From Nymphaea colorata (lineage: Eukaryota > Streptophyta > Magnoliopsida > Nymphaeales > Nymphaeaceae), in assembly GCF_008831285.2 (NCBI RefSeq), contig NC_045144.1:4148268-4208267 (forward strand): a stretch of DNA of 60,000 nt. Direction: 5' to 3'. The notes beneath the pieces were generated by a model that saw only the letters and a list, made by a program, of their open reading frames with translations, did not search any database and was not told the DNA's origin. Shown here one piece after another: positions 24,261 through 36,054 of the stretch. A program made the translations under genes and the position numbers. Position 1 is the stretch's first letter. The number at the start of each line of letters is the position of its first letter.

Positions 24261-25919
24261 TTATATTAGAAAATATGGCTGGATGTGTCATCACTAGGAC
24301 TGGCTTTTCTTTCCTCAATAAACAAATTCCTTGGGCACCAGAGTGGAAATTAGAGGATAAGAAAACAATTTCCAATGCAAAACCTCAGGGGCCCATAAAG
24401 AAAGAATAGAACTAGCACACCCAGAAGAAGAAGAAGAAGGTGACCTAGAAGATCTAGAAATAAATCTTGAATGAAGCCCTGTCAATATGCAAAAAAGCTA
24501 AAATAAACTAGAAACAAGTTATATAGAAATAGATGATTTAATCAAAATATTAAAGCAAGAGGAAATCATAGGAGAAATACCTATGAAACATTGGGATCGT
24601 AACAAAATAAAATGCATATTAGAAATAAATGATCGAGAATTCACTGTCTCCAATAAAAAGATAAATGCAACAAATGAAAATATCAAAGATTTTGAAACAC
24701 ATATTATTGACATGTAAGACCATGAGTCATAAGACGAAGTACTAGTCCCCATTGAAGTCCAACTTTTATTGTTAGTAAACATAGTGAACAAGTCCAATGA
24801 AAATCTAGACTGGTCATAGACTATAGACGACTTAATGATAATACCATAGATGACTCCTACGATATACCTGACAAAACTAAATTAATTAATAGCATACAAC
24901 ATAGCAAAATATTTAGTAAGTTTGATTGCAAATATGGGTTTTGGTAGATAAAATTGCATAAAGATAGTATCCAATGGATTGCATTTACTTGTACTTTAGG
25001 AAGTTTTGAATGGTTTGTCCTGTCTTTCGGTTTAAAAAATGTCCATGCTATATTTCAACGAAAAATGGACCTAATATTTGGCCAATATAGGGAGTTTGTT
25101 TGTGTTTATATTGATGATATTCTTGTTCATAACAAAACAGAGCTAGAATATATAGGTCATCTAAAAATAGTTCTAGGAGAATTCTTAAGAAACAAAATTA
25201 TAATCCATAGCAAAAAAGTACAATTTTTTCGAAAACATATAGAATACTTAAGTGTAGAAATTGGTGAAGGAAAGATTAAGCTACAACCACATATAACTAC
25301 AAAGGCTTTAGAATTTGAAATACATGACATCAAAAGTCTGCAACAGTTTTTAGGATTTGTCAATTATGCTAGACTATTTATTAAGGACTTGGGGAAAACC
25401 GTTGTCCCTTTATATAGCAAACTTGGCCAAACAGGGGTCAAAATTTTTAATATAGAAGATATGAGATAGATAAAAAGAGTTAAATAAGCTATCAAATAGT
25501 TACTAGAAATGTATTTCCCCTTAGACTCATACTTTTTAATAATTGAAATAGATAGATGTTTTAATGGGTGGGGAGCAGTGTTGAAAAGAAAACCCAACAA
25601 ATATGCACGAAAAACAACATATGTTATTTGCAGATATAGTGGTGGCCAATATAAAGAAAATGAACTTACTAGTAGCATCTATCAGGAAATCCTAACCATA
25701 GTATATAGGTTAAATAGTTTTAGACTTTTTTTATTCAATAAAACGAAAATATAGTAAGAACAGATTGCAATGCCATTGTAAATTTTACAAAAACAAAAAC
25801 TTAGAAAGAATAAGCCAAAGAAGATGGATATCCTTTAAAAATACCCTAATAAACTAAAATTATATAGTCACATTTGAACATATAAAGGGAGAGGATAAAC
25901 CACTTAGCCGACATGATTC
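24261..25919 (+). pseudogene. Viral RT-RNase H (copy B2), broken
   Basis: It starts at the equivalent of 16140. The open segment 24954-25469 (171 codons) carries the RT palm and thumb with an intact YIDD, then the connection region (QQFLGFVNYARLFIKDLGK). RNase H follows at 25470-25890 with IIEIDRCFNGWGAV, ICRYSGGQY and a YQEIL segment, and finally HIKGEDKPL, which resembles the natural end of RNase H. Stops occur between these parts. Compared with copy B1 the RT is longer, the upstream part shorter. Confidence 0.85.
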
Positions 25920-27738
25920 GATGTCAATGGATCAGACTCAGATCGGATATCCATCTGAATTGCTTTAAAAAAATCGGATATGAAAAGAAATTTAACATCC
26001 GAAGTCGGAACAGATTCAAATATAAGAAATAACATCTAATTCGATTTTAAATAAATATCCGATCGGATAGTAAACCCCTTAACAGGTATATATGAATCCA
26101 TACTGTTACTTGATATCTGAATCCAAACCATGAGCTAATATCTGTAACTTGATATATGATTCCGAACCATGAGTTGATATCTGAATCCAAACTTTCAGAG
26201 TTGATATCCATGAGTTGGTGGCCTACCACAATGGTAAGATGTTTTTGGCAGCTAGACATACCAACTTAACATTATGGTATGGTAAGAGTATAAATTATAT
26301 ATGAAGAAAGTCTGACTAGTTGCTAATGACTTCCATGAAGTTATGAAGAAGAATAGTTATATAGTTGCCATATACACCATTTGACTTAAAATATTTACAA
26401 CTCCATTATATAAAATAATTTTAATTAATTAGTTAATATTGTGTTTAATTGAATGTTTTTATGTAATCAAGCAAACTATTATAGTTAAGACATCAGCTAA
26501 GCAAGATATCTTAAATAATGTGTTTATTTAATTGTAAATAATACAGAAAACTTCAATTAAAAAATTTCAACAAAATTGGTATTTTCAGAGATATGAAAAT
26601 TAATATCAAATAAATATGTTTAATATGAAAAAATTGCAGAACTCTTAAAAAATGTTTTGTTTATCAATTTATCAATTACTTATTTAATTAATCAAGTAAA
26701 TTATTTTGTATAATTATACAAGCCTAAAAGTGTTGCTTATTTGATACATAACACATAGTTCACCAATTTCAAAACAAAAACCTTTAACTAATAGGAAAAA
26801 AAGATTGATTGAATATTTGAATCATAAAATCAATTCAATAATTCGGAGAGCGAAATGTGCAAATGAAACAATTTGTTTGAAAGATAAACAATACAATTTG
26901 CAAATGGATCAATTTATAAGTTGTTTTATTTATGTAATTAAGCAAACTTATATACTAAGAGGATTAACCCAAAGTGCTAGTGATGATGTGGAATGAATGA
27001 AGGTTTGATATCATTGAACACTCTTTATACATATGTAAAGCAATTTATTTTAACTAACTCAATGAAATGAGAAAATTTCATTAAACAATGTATTTTGTAA
27101 ATAAGAACTAATATGGGTAACCTGATTTAATAATTATCAATAAGTGATCATTATAAAAAAGTTGTGTACTAAATTTAAATTTGTTGTTATTTAAAAAGAT
27201 AAAAATCATAGCTCAATATGCACAGTCAATATGTAAAAAGTACAAAAGTCATATGCATAATTTATTTATTCAACAAACTATTTTAATAGTTAATCAAACA
27301 TATCATTTTGGTATGGACATGCAACCTAATAAAAATTTTATTTAGTTGATAAACTAGTTGCTTTAGGTAAGTATTTAGAAAAAAGAGAATTAATCAGAGG
27401 AAGTATATGAAAATAACTTAAAATTTGTAAGTCGAGGATTAAACCAAGTTCTATTAAACTATTTTACGTAATTACAACTATTTAGTTAAACTATCTTATG
27501 CAATCGACGAATGCATCAAGGGATGTTCTTTGCAGTAGCTTAGCCATTGTGAGAAGGAGTTCGACTCAAATTCGCTAAAAAAAAATTGACTTGCTGATAA
27601 ACAAATCGAACTCAATTTTAACTTATGCTTGTAACGTTTAGAGAATTAACTCAAGTTTGACTCAAATTTGTTTTTAAAATCAAATCAGAAAGTAAAAAAG
27701 TTTAGAGAATCAGTAAATTAAATTAGAATAAGAAGTAA
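25920..27738 (+). repeat. R1 repeat, copy 3 (longest copy)
   Basis: It begins GATGTCAATGGATCAG directly after the RNase H relic. It contains CGGAT-rich subterminal sequence, 'gatatctgaatcc' repeats, then a long AT-rich body matching copies 1 and 2. Its right end is placed where similarity to 13084-14381 ends. No protein is recognised. A GATGTCAA start and the inverted TTGACATC at 33778-33792 could be two ends of one hAT-like element, but this is unproven. Confidence 0.65.
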
Positions 27739-30700
27739 AACTGGATACCAGGCCAAGTGCTCGTTAGGCTTTCAGCAAACAGGGTTGAGTTTCTTGAATA
27801 TGCGCTCGGGCCGACTAGGCCTTACAAGAAACCCAGCTGCACTTGAGTCCGTGCTTGGGTTGACATTTGGGTGAGCCTGATTTCAATTATTTTCATTAAT
27901 TTTAAATATAATTTTATATATACATATATATATATATATATTCTTATAATATAAATATTTTAATTTTGTGTACTAAATTTGAAATGGGCCCAAGCACACC
28001 TAATTGAAATCATTTGTTAATTGAAATGGTTAAAAATGTATTTAAAAAATGAAATTTGGAAAGTATTAACAAATCAAACATATATTAACAAAAATTAAAA
28101 ACTGGTATAAAGGCTTTATGATATTGAAAAAAAAAAACACGATAAAGAAGCTTCCCGCCCATTTCCCTTTGCTTGTAAAAAAAAAAATCTTTCTATTGGT
28201 GGTTTCACATACGTTAGAGATTATTGGTGGTCTTTTTCTCTCTCTTGTTTCTTCCTCAAACATGTCTTCCCTAACACCAGTATACCACCCAACACCAACA
28301 GAAGTTATGTTTCTTTAGAGAAAATTGGGCGACTGGCCTGCTGAAAGAGAAGAAAGAGGAACTGCTGAAAGGCAGATGGGCAAGAGAATCGGTAAGAGAG
28401 ACACCTCTCTCTATCTTGGTTGTTTATGTTTCTTGTTTGGTTATTGATAAACAAAAGCTCTTTGTTTTGTTTTGGGGTTGATTTTGCTTTTTGTTTTGTT
28501 TCTTGGATTCTCTCTCAAACATTTTCATTTTGTTTTGTTCTTTATTCTTTTTTTTCTCGTTGTTATGTTCTTGGGTTGTTTCACTTCTGCGTGTATGTTC
28601 TTTCTCCTGTCGTTCTGCCATTTCTCCTGTCATCCTACCATTTTTCACATTTACAAGATGGAAAATTGGGGAACTTCACATCACATGATGAACAGACATT
28701 TCCCTCTTTCACTTTGTTAGCTCAACAAAGAAGTCTGCTGGATTCACTGTGAAACCAATCACTTTAAAAGAGGAAGTTATTGGTGACTTTAGATCATGTT
28801 CTCTAATTTCTCCTCCTGTTCAAGCTGGTTTTGCACAAACAAAGGAGGAAGGAAAGGTTGAAGAAGATAGCCCATTTGCAGCAAGCAAAGGGAGCCGGTT
28901 TGCATTTTTTTGATTGCTTCCTTAGATTTTGAAAATGCTTTGCTTCAGCAACAGCAGACCTCTGTGGTCCTCCATTGTGGGCATGCTGCAACCTATAATT
29001 AGGTACAGTATAGTCTATACATTATAAAATATTGAGTCATTGTTTTCCGTTTGATTGCTATTCAAATTTTTATTGTTTTTTACTGTAACCAACTAAATCT
29101 GTAATTAATTTAAACCATTGTTGACAAAAAATAAGTGGTAAACCGATTCAATTCAAGGGTAGCACATGTCATACCCTATGCATTTTTGTTACTTCTTGTC
29201 ATATTTTGAAGTTTTTTTTTATGTATTAGACCTATTTTTATACTTTTTTGCCTTATTTTTTTTAAATGGTCTACTGGATATAGTAGTCCTTTGTTTGGCT
29301 CATAACCAAATTAGCAAATTGGCAGCCTACCATCTTTTATTTTAGCAATAGTATTGACTCAAACCCAATTCATGTTAACCTACAATAATATCTAAATAAA
29401 TGTTAATATATATTGACTATATATATAAACATTGCCAAGCCATCGATTGATAGAATTCTTGGGCTGATCTTCTTTAACATGGTCTAGTATGCCATTTAAC
29501 TTTGAATTTGAGCTTTGTTTAGTTGAAGTTGTGTGCATGCAAAAAATGAATGACCATTTTTCTCAAGTGCTTGTTGATAGGCAGGCCTTTTTCTCCTTTT
29601 CTGGACCACATGGTCTAGTCTAAGTTTTTAGGAGGAAACCAAAAGGCAGTCATCAAGAATTTTCTGTTTGAATGAATTGTGAATTTTTACCCTTCTATTG
29701 CTTGTTTTTCTTCCAAACTATCTCAAGATGTATCCACTCAAGCTTCCTCTAATCTTTTAAACATTCTCATAAGAATACGAAAATGTCTTAGTTGTGCACC
29801 TCGAGGCAGATTTAACTTTCATCATCAACTGCTATCATTTATGTCGAGCATGTTTGTGGATTTGTGCTCTTTTACATCACTAAATTTGAGAGCAACTGCA
29901 ATTTGTGAGGGCATGTTCACAATTCTGGTTTGCTTATGGATAAACTCATTCTTGATTGTTGTGCAAATGGTTCATGCTTAAGAAGGTTTTTCTCAAAATA
30001 TTTGAATCGCAGCTCATGTTTTTCATATTCTCTTCAGCTAACTGTCAAGTGCATTTGTTCTGTCTTAATCTATTACTATTTTTTTCAAAAGAACCTCTCT
30101 TTGAAAATTTTGTGATTTTTTGTCCTTTGAACTGTCTGAATTATTTCATAGTTTTACAAAATTTGGTTCGAAACCTCCCTAGCTCATGGTTTAATTCTCA
30201 TGAATCCAGAAATTTATGCATGCAATGTCTCCTACCCCTGCATGTAAAATGTTCGATGACAGTGCACATCTGGATAACAATATTCTCATGTACTGGGTAT
30301 TCTTTCAAGATCAGAACCTAAGGAGAAACCTAAGGAGAAGATTGGAAAATATACCACATGGCAAGAGAATAACAATATTCTCATGTACTAGATTACAAAC
30401 AGTATTCAAACATATCACTAGGTTATGCTTCATAAGATTAGGTTTTGACAACCTAGATGGCTCATCACTAGATTATGCTTCTTAAGTTTCAATTTTGTGA
30501 TTCCACCCAAAGTTCTCTATGGTTGTCATAAAAAATGAAAAAAACTTGCATATTGACTAGCATCCCGTTCTTGGACCATTTGGTTTGGTTTTTTGTGAAT
30601 GGCAGTAGGCCTTTATGGTACAGAAAAGTTTGTCTTTCTATTAGGTCTCATCAAACTCCTCAATTGGTAAAATACTTTATTTAATTTTTTTATGGGTTTA

Positions 30701-30889
30701 ACATTAATTATCCATTTTCTTATTTCTATTTTTTTAATATATGCAGCATATGAATTCGACAACATTTGGTGCTAATGCTTCTAGTTTTGTCTCTACTAAC
30801 ATTATAGGAACTACATGTTTCTTACAAGAGCCAAGTCACTAAAAACAGTTGTATCGAAAGAATCTAGTAGGACAATAAATGAAACATGT
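27739..30889. other. AT-rich DNA, left flank of the hAT-like transposase
   Basis: It starts with a GC-richer stretch of 'gggccgactaggcc' type (27770-27870), then a TA tract (27914-27942). Long TTTTGTTTT-rich stretches (28420-28620) produce low-complexity open frames that I do not treat as genes. Around 30278-30480 are two pairs of short direct repeats. If a large hAT element is present, this may be its internal non-coding part. Confidence 0.35.
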
Positions 30890-32640
30890 ATTTAACATGT
30901 TGTTTGTCAACACTATAAAGTATCTATGGATTGCAATAGTAAGATGGACACCACATGTTAAAAGAATCATTTAAAGGCATGTCCTTAAAGGCCTAACTTA
31001 GAATTAGGCCTACAATGTCTTGTCATTGGTGGAAAGACGAATGATGTAAAATATACTATTGGTACTTTCAAGTTTGATTCAGATAACAGCTGACTTGATT
31101 TAGCCAATATGATTATTCTTCATGTTCAAAATATCCATTTTGTATAGTTAGTCATTCAAGCTTTCAGAAAGTTATTGTATAATTAGTGATTCAAGCTTTC
31201 ATAAGGTTATTAAAGAATTACAATCACAGCCAAGTTATTGTCGTGTAACACTATCAAAATAGATTGCATACACATTTATGACAATGAAATGACAAAATTA
31301 CATAATATTTTAGAAAAGACTAATGTGAGGATTAGTCTCACATTTGACATGAAACACCACATACAAGAGAAAAACTTGTATTAGTTATCAAAGATTGTTT
31401 ACTAAAATAGAATATTGATCGCAAGTCATTTTCAATTACATTAGATAATTATTCGATAAATGATATTGTGGTAACAAAATTGATAAAGTGGCTTCTTGAA
31501 AAAATGCACTTATTAGTAATGAAAAAATTTTTCAAGATAAATGTGCTGCTCATATTCTTAATTTAGTTGTGCAAGATGGTATCAGAGAAATAAATGATGT
31601 GATTAATAAGATCAGAGAAAGCATCAAATATATCAAGACATCTCCAGCTCGATATAAAATTTTTAATAAAGCAGTGTGTCATATCAAAGTTACTTGTGAA
31701 AAAAAGTTATGTCTTGATGTTCCAACTAGATAGAACTCAACATTTCTTATGTTTGATTTAGTTTTACAATATAAAGAAGCTTTTGGTCATTTTAAAGAAC
31801 TTGATCGTCATTCTCATTTGATACCAACTAAGGACAAGTGAAAGAATGCTACTATTATTCAAAGCATTTTAAAATTATTTTATAATGCTACTAATGCCAT
31901 TTATGCAATCAAGTATCCAACTTCTAATATCTTCTTTAAAGAGTTTTGTGAGATAAAGATGAAAATTGAAAAAATGTGTTCAAGTTCATATATTTGTCTT
32001 TCAAATATGACAATAACGATGAAAACAATGTTTGACAAGTATTGAGATATATGCAATTTAATTTTAGTAGTTGCAGTGTTTTTTATCCTTATTATAAGAT
32101 GAAAATAATTGAGTTTTATTATAAGCAATTTTATAAAGAAGAAACATATGAATATATCTCTGCAATGAAGAGCTACTTTGTGATCTTTATGATGAGTATA
32201 AAGCTATTTATGCATTGAAGACACTCTCTACTGGTACCGGTTATATTGTTGATGTTGAGAAGGACAGTGATGCATCTAGCTTTACTTCTTTGATTGAATT
32301 TTCTTCTCATAAGAAGCACAAAACAAGTGAACTAGATTACTTTCTTGAAGAATCATCACAGACTGACACACAAAATCAAATTTGAAGTTGTATTTGGAAG
32401 AACCTATTTGTCCAAAAAACAATCCAATTGATATTTTGACATAGTGGAAGGTCAATGCACCTAAATACCTAGTGTTATCTAAAATGGGATGTGATATTTT
32501 GGCTATTCCTATATCAACTGTGGCATCAGAGTCAACATTTAGCACATGTAGAGGTATTTTTGATTTATACAGAAGTAGATTAAGTATAAAGACCGTGGAG
32601 GTTTTGATTTGTACACAAGATTAGTTGCAAGATCAGGTTG
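30890..32640 (+). pseudogene. hAT-family transposase (BED finger, RNase H-like, dimerisation), decayed
   Basis: In scattered frames the order is that of plant RICESLEEPER/Ac-like proteins. A degenerate BED-finger remnant with a C-terminal HLKACP lies near 30905-30990. A stretch with KDKCAAHILNLVVQDG and CLDVPTR lies near 31540-31730. YPTSN and FDKY follow around 31910-32040. The C-terminal dimerisation block (DILAIPISTVASES, then YRSRLS.KTVEVLICTQD) is at about 32490-32625. Numerous stops and shifts make it inactive. No intact transposase is seen elsewhere in the window. Confidence 0.8.
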
Positions 32641-33480
32641 AAGGTAATTTACTTATTATTAATGTTTTGATACATATTTTATGTTGCTTATTTTATTCTT
32701 TCGTTATATGATTCTGAATTGCCTACACCTTTGCCTGAAGAAAAAGCACCATTTACATACACATACATTGAAACTGAATCATAAATTAGATGTATATATT
32801 CTTTTGTACTTATTTGTTTTCTTTACGTCAATTAAACCTTATAGTTATTTGTGTCTAAGATGTTTTAAAATTTTTATTTGTAAAATACAGGTTAATTTGA
32901 TAGCATTATCCTCAATATAGTGTCAACATTGTTGAAGTATATATCCAAATAGAAAGAACATATCTATTGCAGCAAATGCAAGCATTGAAGAAAATTTTTG
33001 CAAGCTTGTACTATTGGTGAAATGTTTTTTTTATTGAAGTTGTAATGATGACTCGTCTAGTCTCTTGTTGCATTAACAAGCAACAACTAAGTACAATTTT
33101 TGAAAATTTAAATTTGCATGCTTTAGAGAATGAAGTTTGATGATGTAGTGTAATTGATATATATATAGTTTTTTTTTTCTCTCTCTCTCTTAATAAGCTT
33201 GACAATTATCACCAATCGAGTTTGGGCTAGTGTAATGTTAAGATTGGGTTTCATAGTTCATTTGGTGTTTACTATATATTTGTCGTACATATTACCTTCA
33301 TAATTACTTGAATAAATTCCTTCATTATCTACTTGTTACTTCAATATTGGTACACATTTAAAAAAAATATGTGTTTTGGTTTATTTTATTATATTTGTCT
33401 AGTATTCAAATTATGAATGTAGATACATATATTTTAAACTTAGTTTACTTTCGAATTGAATAGTATTTACAAGTTAGTTT
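32641..33480. other. AT-rich DNA 3' of the hAT transposase
   Basis: Probably the 3' untranslated and subterminal part of the hAT-like element. A CT run lies at 33177-33192. No gene is seen. Confidence 0.35.
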
Positions 33481-33792
33481 TGGATCATATTTGCATATGA
33501 CTTAAAAGTCATAAATTGGATTCAGATATAACTTAAAAGTCGGATTTAGATATAACTTAAAAGTTGGATACAGATTGGATTCAGATATAACTTAAAAGTC
33601 CGATTTAGATCGGATTCAAATATAACTTAAATCGGATTCAGATGTAGATTTTAAAGTCAAATTTGGATATGGTATAAGTTTTTTTTCATCTGAATTTGAA
33701 TCAAGTCTAAATCTGAATATATGAATATTCGAAAAATCGAAAATGGTAAAAGGTATACTGATTCCGAATCCGATCCGTTGACATCCTTACAA
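33481..33792 (-). repeat. Subterminal repeats and terminal motif of an hAT-like element
   Basis: Four to five copies of 'gattcagatataacttaaaag' variants lie at 33515-33640. The block ends GATCCGTTGACATCC at about 33767-33781. Read on the minus strand this is GGATGTCAACGGATC, which resembles the inverted form of the GATGTCAA starts of R1. Such subterminal repeats bind hAT transposases. The matching left end is uncertain. Confidence 0.5.
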
Positions 33793-34130
33793 ACAATGCA
33801 AGAGGAGTTTGATGCTTGCTTAGCAATGGGGCATGGACTCTTAACCACCTCCACTTGGTCACAACATTGTCATCTATAAGTGGATTTTCAAAATCAAGTG
33901 GCACACAAATGGTATTAATGAAAGATATAAGGCTCGCCTCATTACTTTTGGTTACATTGACTACTTTGAGACTTTTAAGTCTGGAGATGAAACCTCCAAC
34001 AATTCGGCTCACTCTCACCTTTGCCCTGTCATATAGGTGACCTATTTGACAATCTGATGTTCATAATATCTTTCTACATGACATACTGGATGAGGTTGTT
34101 TACATGACTCAAACCATGTTAATGAGTTCT
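33793..34130 (+). pseudogene. Copia reverse-transcriptase fragment
   Basis: Frames read MQEEFDACLA, then a KWHTNG-like and YKARLV-like segment, then KPPTIRLTLTFALSYR, and a distorted DEEVYMTQ at about 34088-34120. This is the N-terminal RT portion of a plant Copia polyprotein with several frameshifts. No LTRs or other domains accompany it, so it is a scrap left by deletion or by insertion of the neighbouring hAT-like element. Confidence 0.75.
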
Positions 34131-36054
34131 TGAGTTTATTTTCTTTTTGCTGCTTGCAAAACTTGAATAGAGCAGCTGCAATAAGGTGCTTGACAAGGAT
34201 AATTCTGACATTAGAATAAAAAACACAATGTCATGTTTGTAGCTTCTTCTTGATCTTCTCAACAAATAGGGTGACAAATAGCAGCCCCAACTAGCGTATC
34301 TGGAATGGTAGACCTGAGGCAGGTCCACAATTGAGCATTAGAAGAATGCTCCGGCCACCTCCGGTGTAACTTGATCAGAGTTACAAGAGTCGAAGAAAAT
34401 TCACTAGGGTTTAGCTGAAAGCCAAAAACCAGTGAGAATGCCTACAGGAGGAATTGAAGGGGAAAAGGGGGGTGTGTATACGTGAGAGAGAGAAATAAAT
34501 TGTATAGTCCTTCCATACCCCTGACAAGAGAGATTGTATAGTCCTTCCATACCCCTGACAAGAGAAGTAGAGCATGGCCAGTTCAATCAACTTAGTTGGC
34601 GCACTCAACAACATCAACCTATTAAGGTATGAAATGATGTAACAATTTGACCCTCACCTATTGAGTTCAGGCTCTTAGTTATGCAGATCCCAATCCACTT
34701 ATAAGTCCTTGAAGTTTTCTAGTAATCTTCAATGAAATTCTAAACTTTTCACATAAATTGTTAAGATCTATCCCCTTAAGATACACACAGCTGAGTGTTG
34801 AATTGTGCTTTGATATCAATTGTAACAACTCGACCCATTCACACATTGAACATGCATTTTTAGTTTGGCAAATCCCAACCCATCGCTAACAACTTTGTAT
34901 TTAATCTCAAAATGATAAGAAATGGGACAACAACTAACTAACCTCCTTATAAGCCCTTAAAGATTTCCAACTATCTACATACCTCTGCAGTGGGGTGTCA
35001 CACCTAATCCCAAGGCTTATAGATTCCTATAGAATTATTAAAATAGGATGTCACCCACAAGCAGGTGAAATCAAGATATAAGAAATTTTATTGAACCTAT
35101 TGAGTTCTTGGGATTCAAAATTTATCAAGGAAAATACATGGAAAACCTGGTAAGAACGCTGGCTTTGACCTCACCGTTGTTTGCTAGTAGTAGCGAGGGG
35201 TTCACTTGACATATCTAGCCATCCTCATTTTCAACGGTTGATAAGTGCTATCTCGCTCACACTCTCATATTTTCTCAAAAAAAAAAAAAAAATTGAAGTG
35301 GAAGACTGAATTTATATTAATTGTTGCAATGCATATGTCTTCATGAGCCCTAGCATAGCTGATTATGGGACACACATGTCTTCAGTTCAATTCCTATAAG
35401 TCTTGGACTGCAATCAGTAGAATGTGTGACACTCAAGTTAAAAGGTGTATCATAATACTACCCAAGCCCCGAAGCAACCTTAGACCTTGAAGGCATGGGC
35501 AAAAGGGCATAGCTTTTCACCTCTTTGAAACTAGAACTCTTAATTGGCAAATGTAGGGCATTTGTGAAATATGTTCCAAGTCATGAAACATACAACAATG
35601 CTACTTGAGTTCATGCCTCAAAGGTCACATTATGGTTGCATAATTTTGACAAAGTAGCAACACGGGCTAAGCTGCCATAGGTCAAAGATGCTGGTACTAT
35701 GCAGCAGGCAGCCCGAGGTCCAAGCTCAAGGGTGTCTCCTTGAGCAAGCTAAAGCTATTCACGTAAGGGGTCAGTATGCAGAACCAAGGGATCTTTCCCC
35801 AGCTCTTAGGCAGGTTTAAGGTACAGGTTTCTCCTCTGAGCTCGTTTCATAAAGGAAATAATAGTGTTCCTTCTTATAACCAGGAAAAGAAAAGCATCCA
35901 CCAGAAAAAATTCAAATGTGCAATTTTACATGCCTGGGTAAAATCTTACAAGAGATCCTCAATGCAGAGGAAATGATTGTATCATGATGCCAAAACCCTG
36001 CAGAAAAGATTTCAAAGCGCAAGTGCCCATTATCATGAACCTTGGAAACCAAAT
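34131..36054. other. Intergenic DNA 3' of the SFT2 gene, with LTR-like border and a 34-bp tandem repeat
   Basis: A 34-bp unit is repeated at 34499-34532 and 34533-34566. At 34807-34818 'gctttgatatca' resembles a reverse tRNA-Met primer site (two mismatches) and is followed at 34821 by TGTAACAACTCGACCC, a typical LTR start. A minus-strand LTR may therefore begin here, but its other end is not clear. An A tract lies at about 35277-35292. No gene is recognised. Confidence 0.4.

Larger units (their letters stand above)
7567..25919. mobile_element. Endogenous Caulimoviridae cluster (florendovirus-like), rearranged and degraded
   Basis: The block is built from repeated pieces of a plant pararetrovirus: promoter/leader units with tRNA-Met primer sites, movement-protein and coat-protein pieces, a second ORF, and protease-RT-RNase H pieces. 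Plus-strand pieces lie at 7567-12750, 14405-17630, 20425-23870 and 24261-25919. Inverted pieces lie at 12750-12875, 17631-20380 and 23880-24260. No integrase and no LTRs are present, which separates it from LTR retrotransposons. Family-level assignment is strong; the florendovirus placement is inferred from ORF layout and the host-genome setting. All frames carry stops or shifts. Confidence 0.85.

Noticed and set aside
7567-25919. Possibility of an intact, replication-competent virus
   Set aside because: Every viral frame has stops or shifts, the protease active site is lost, and units are inverted and truncated.
28420-28752. Overlapping 66-110 codon plus-strand frames rich in Phe
   Set aside because: They come from TTTTGTTTT-type low-complexity DNA readable in several frames; no homology signal.
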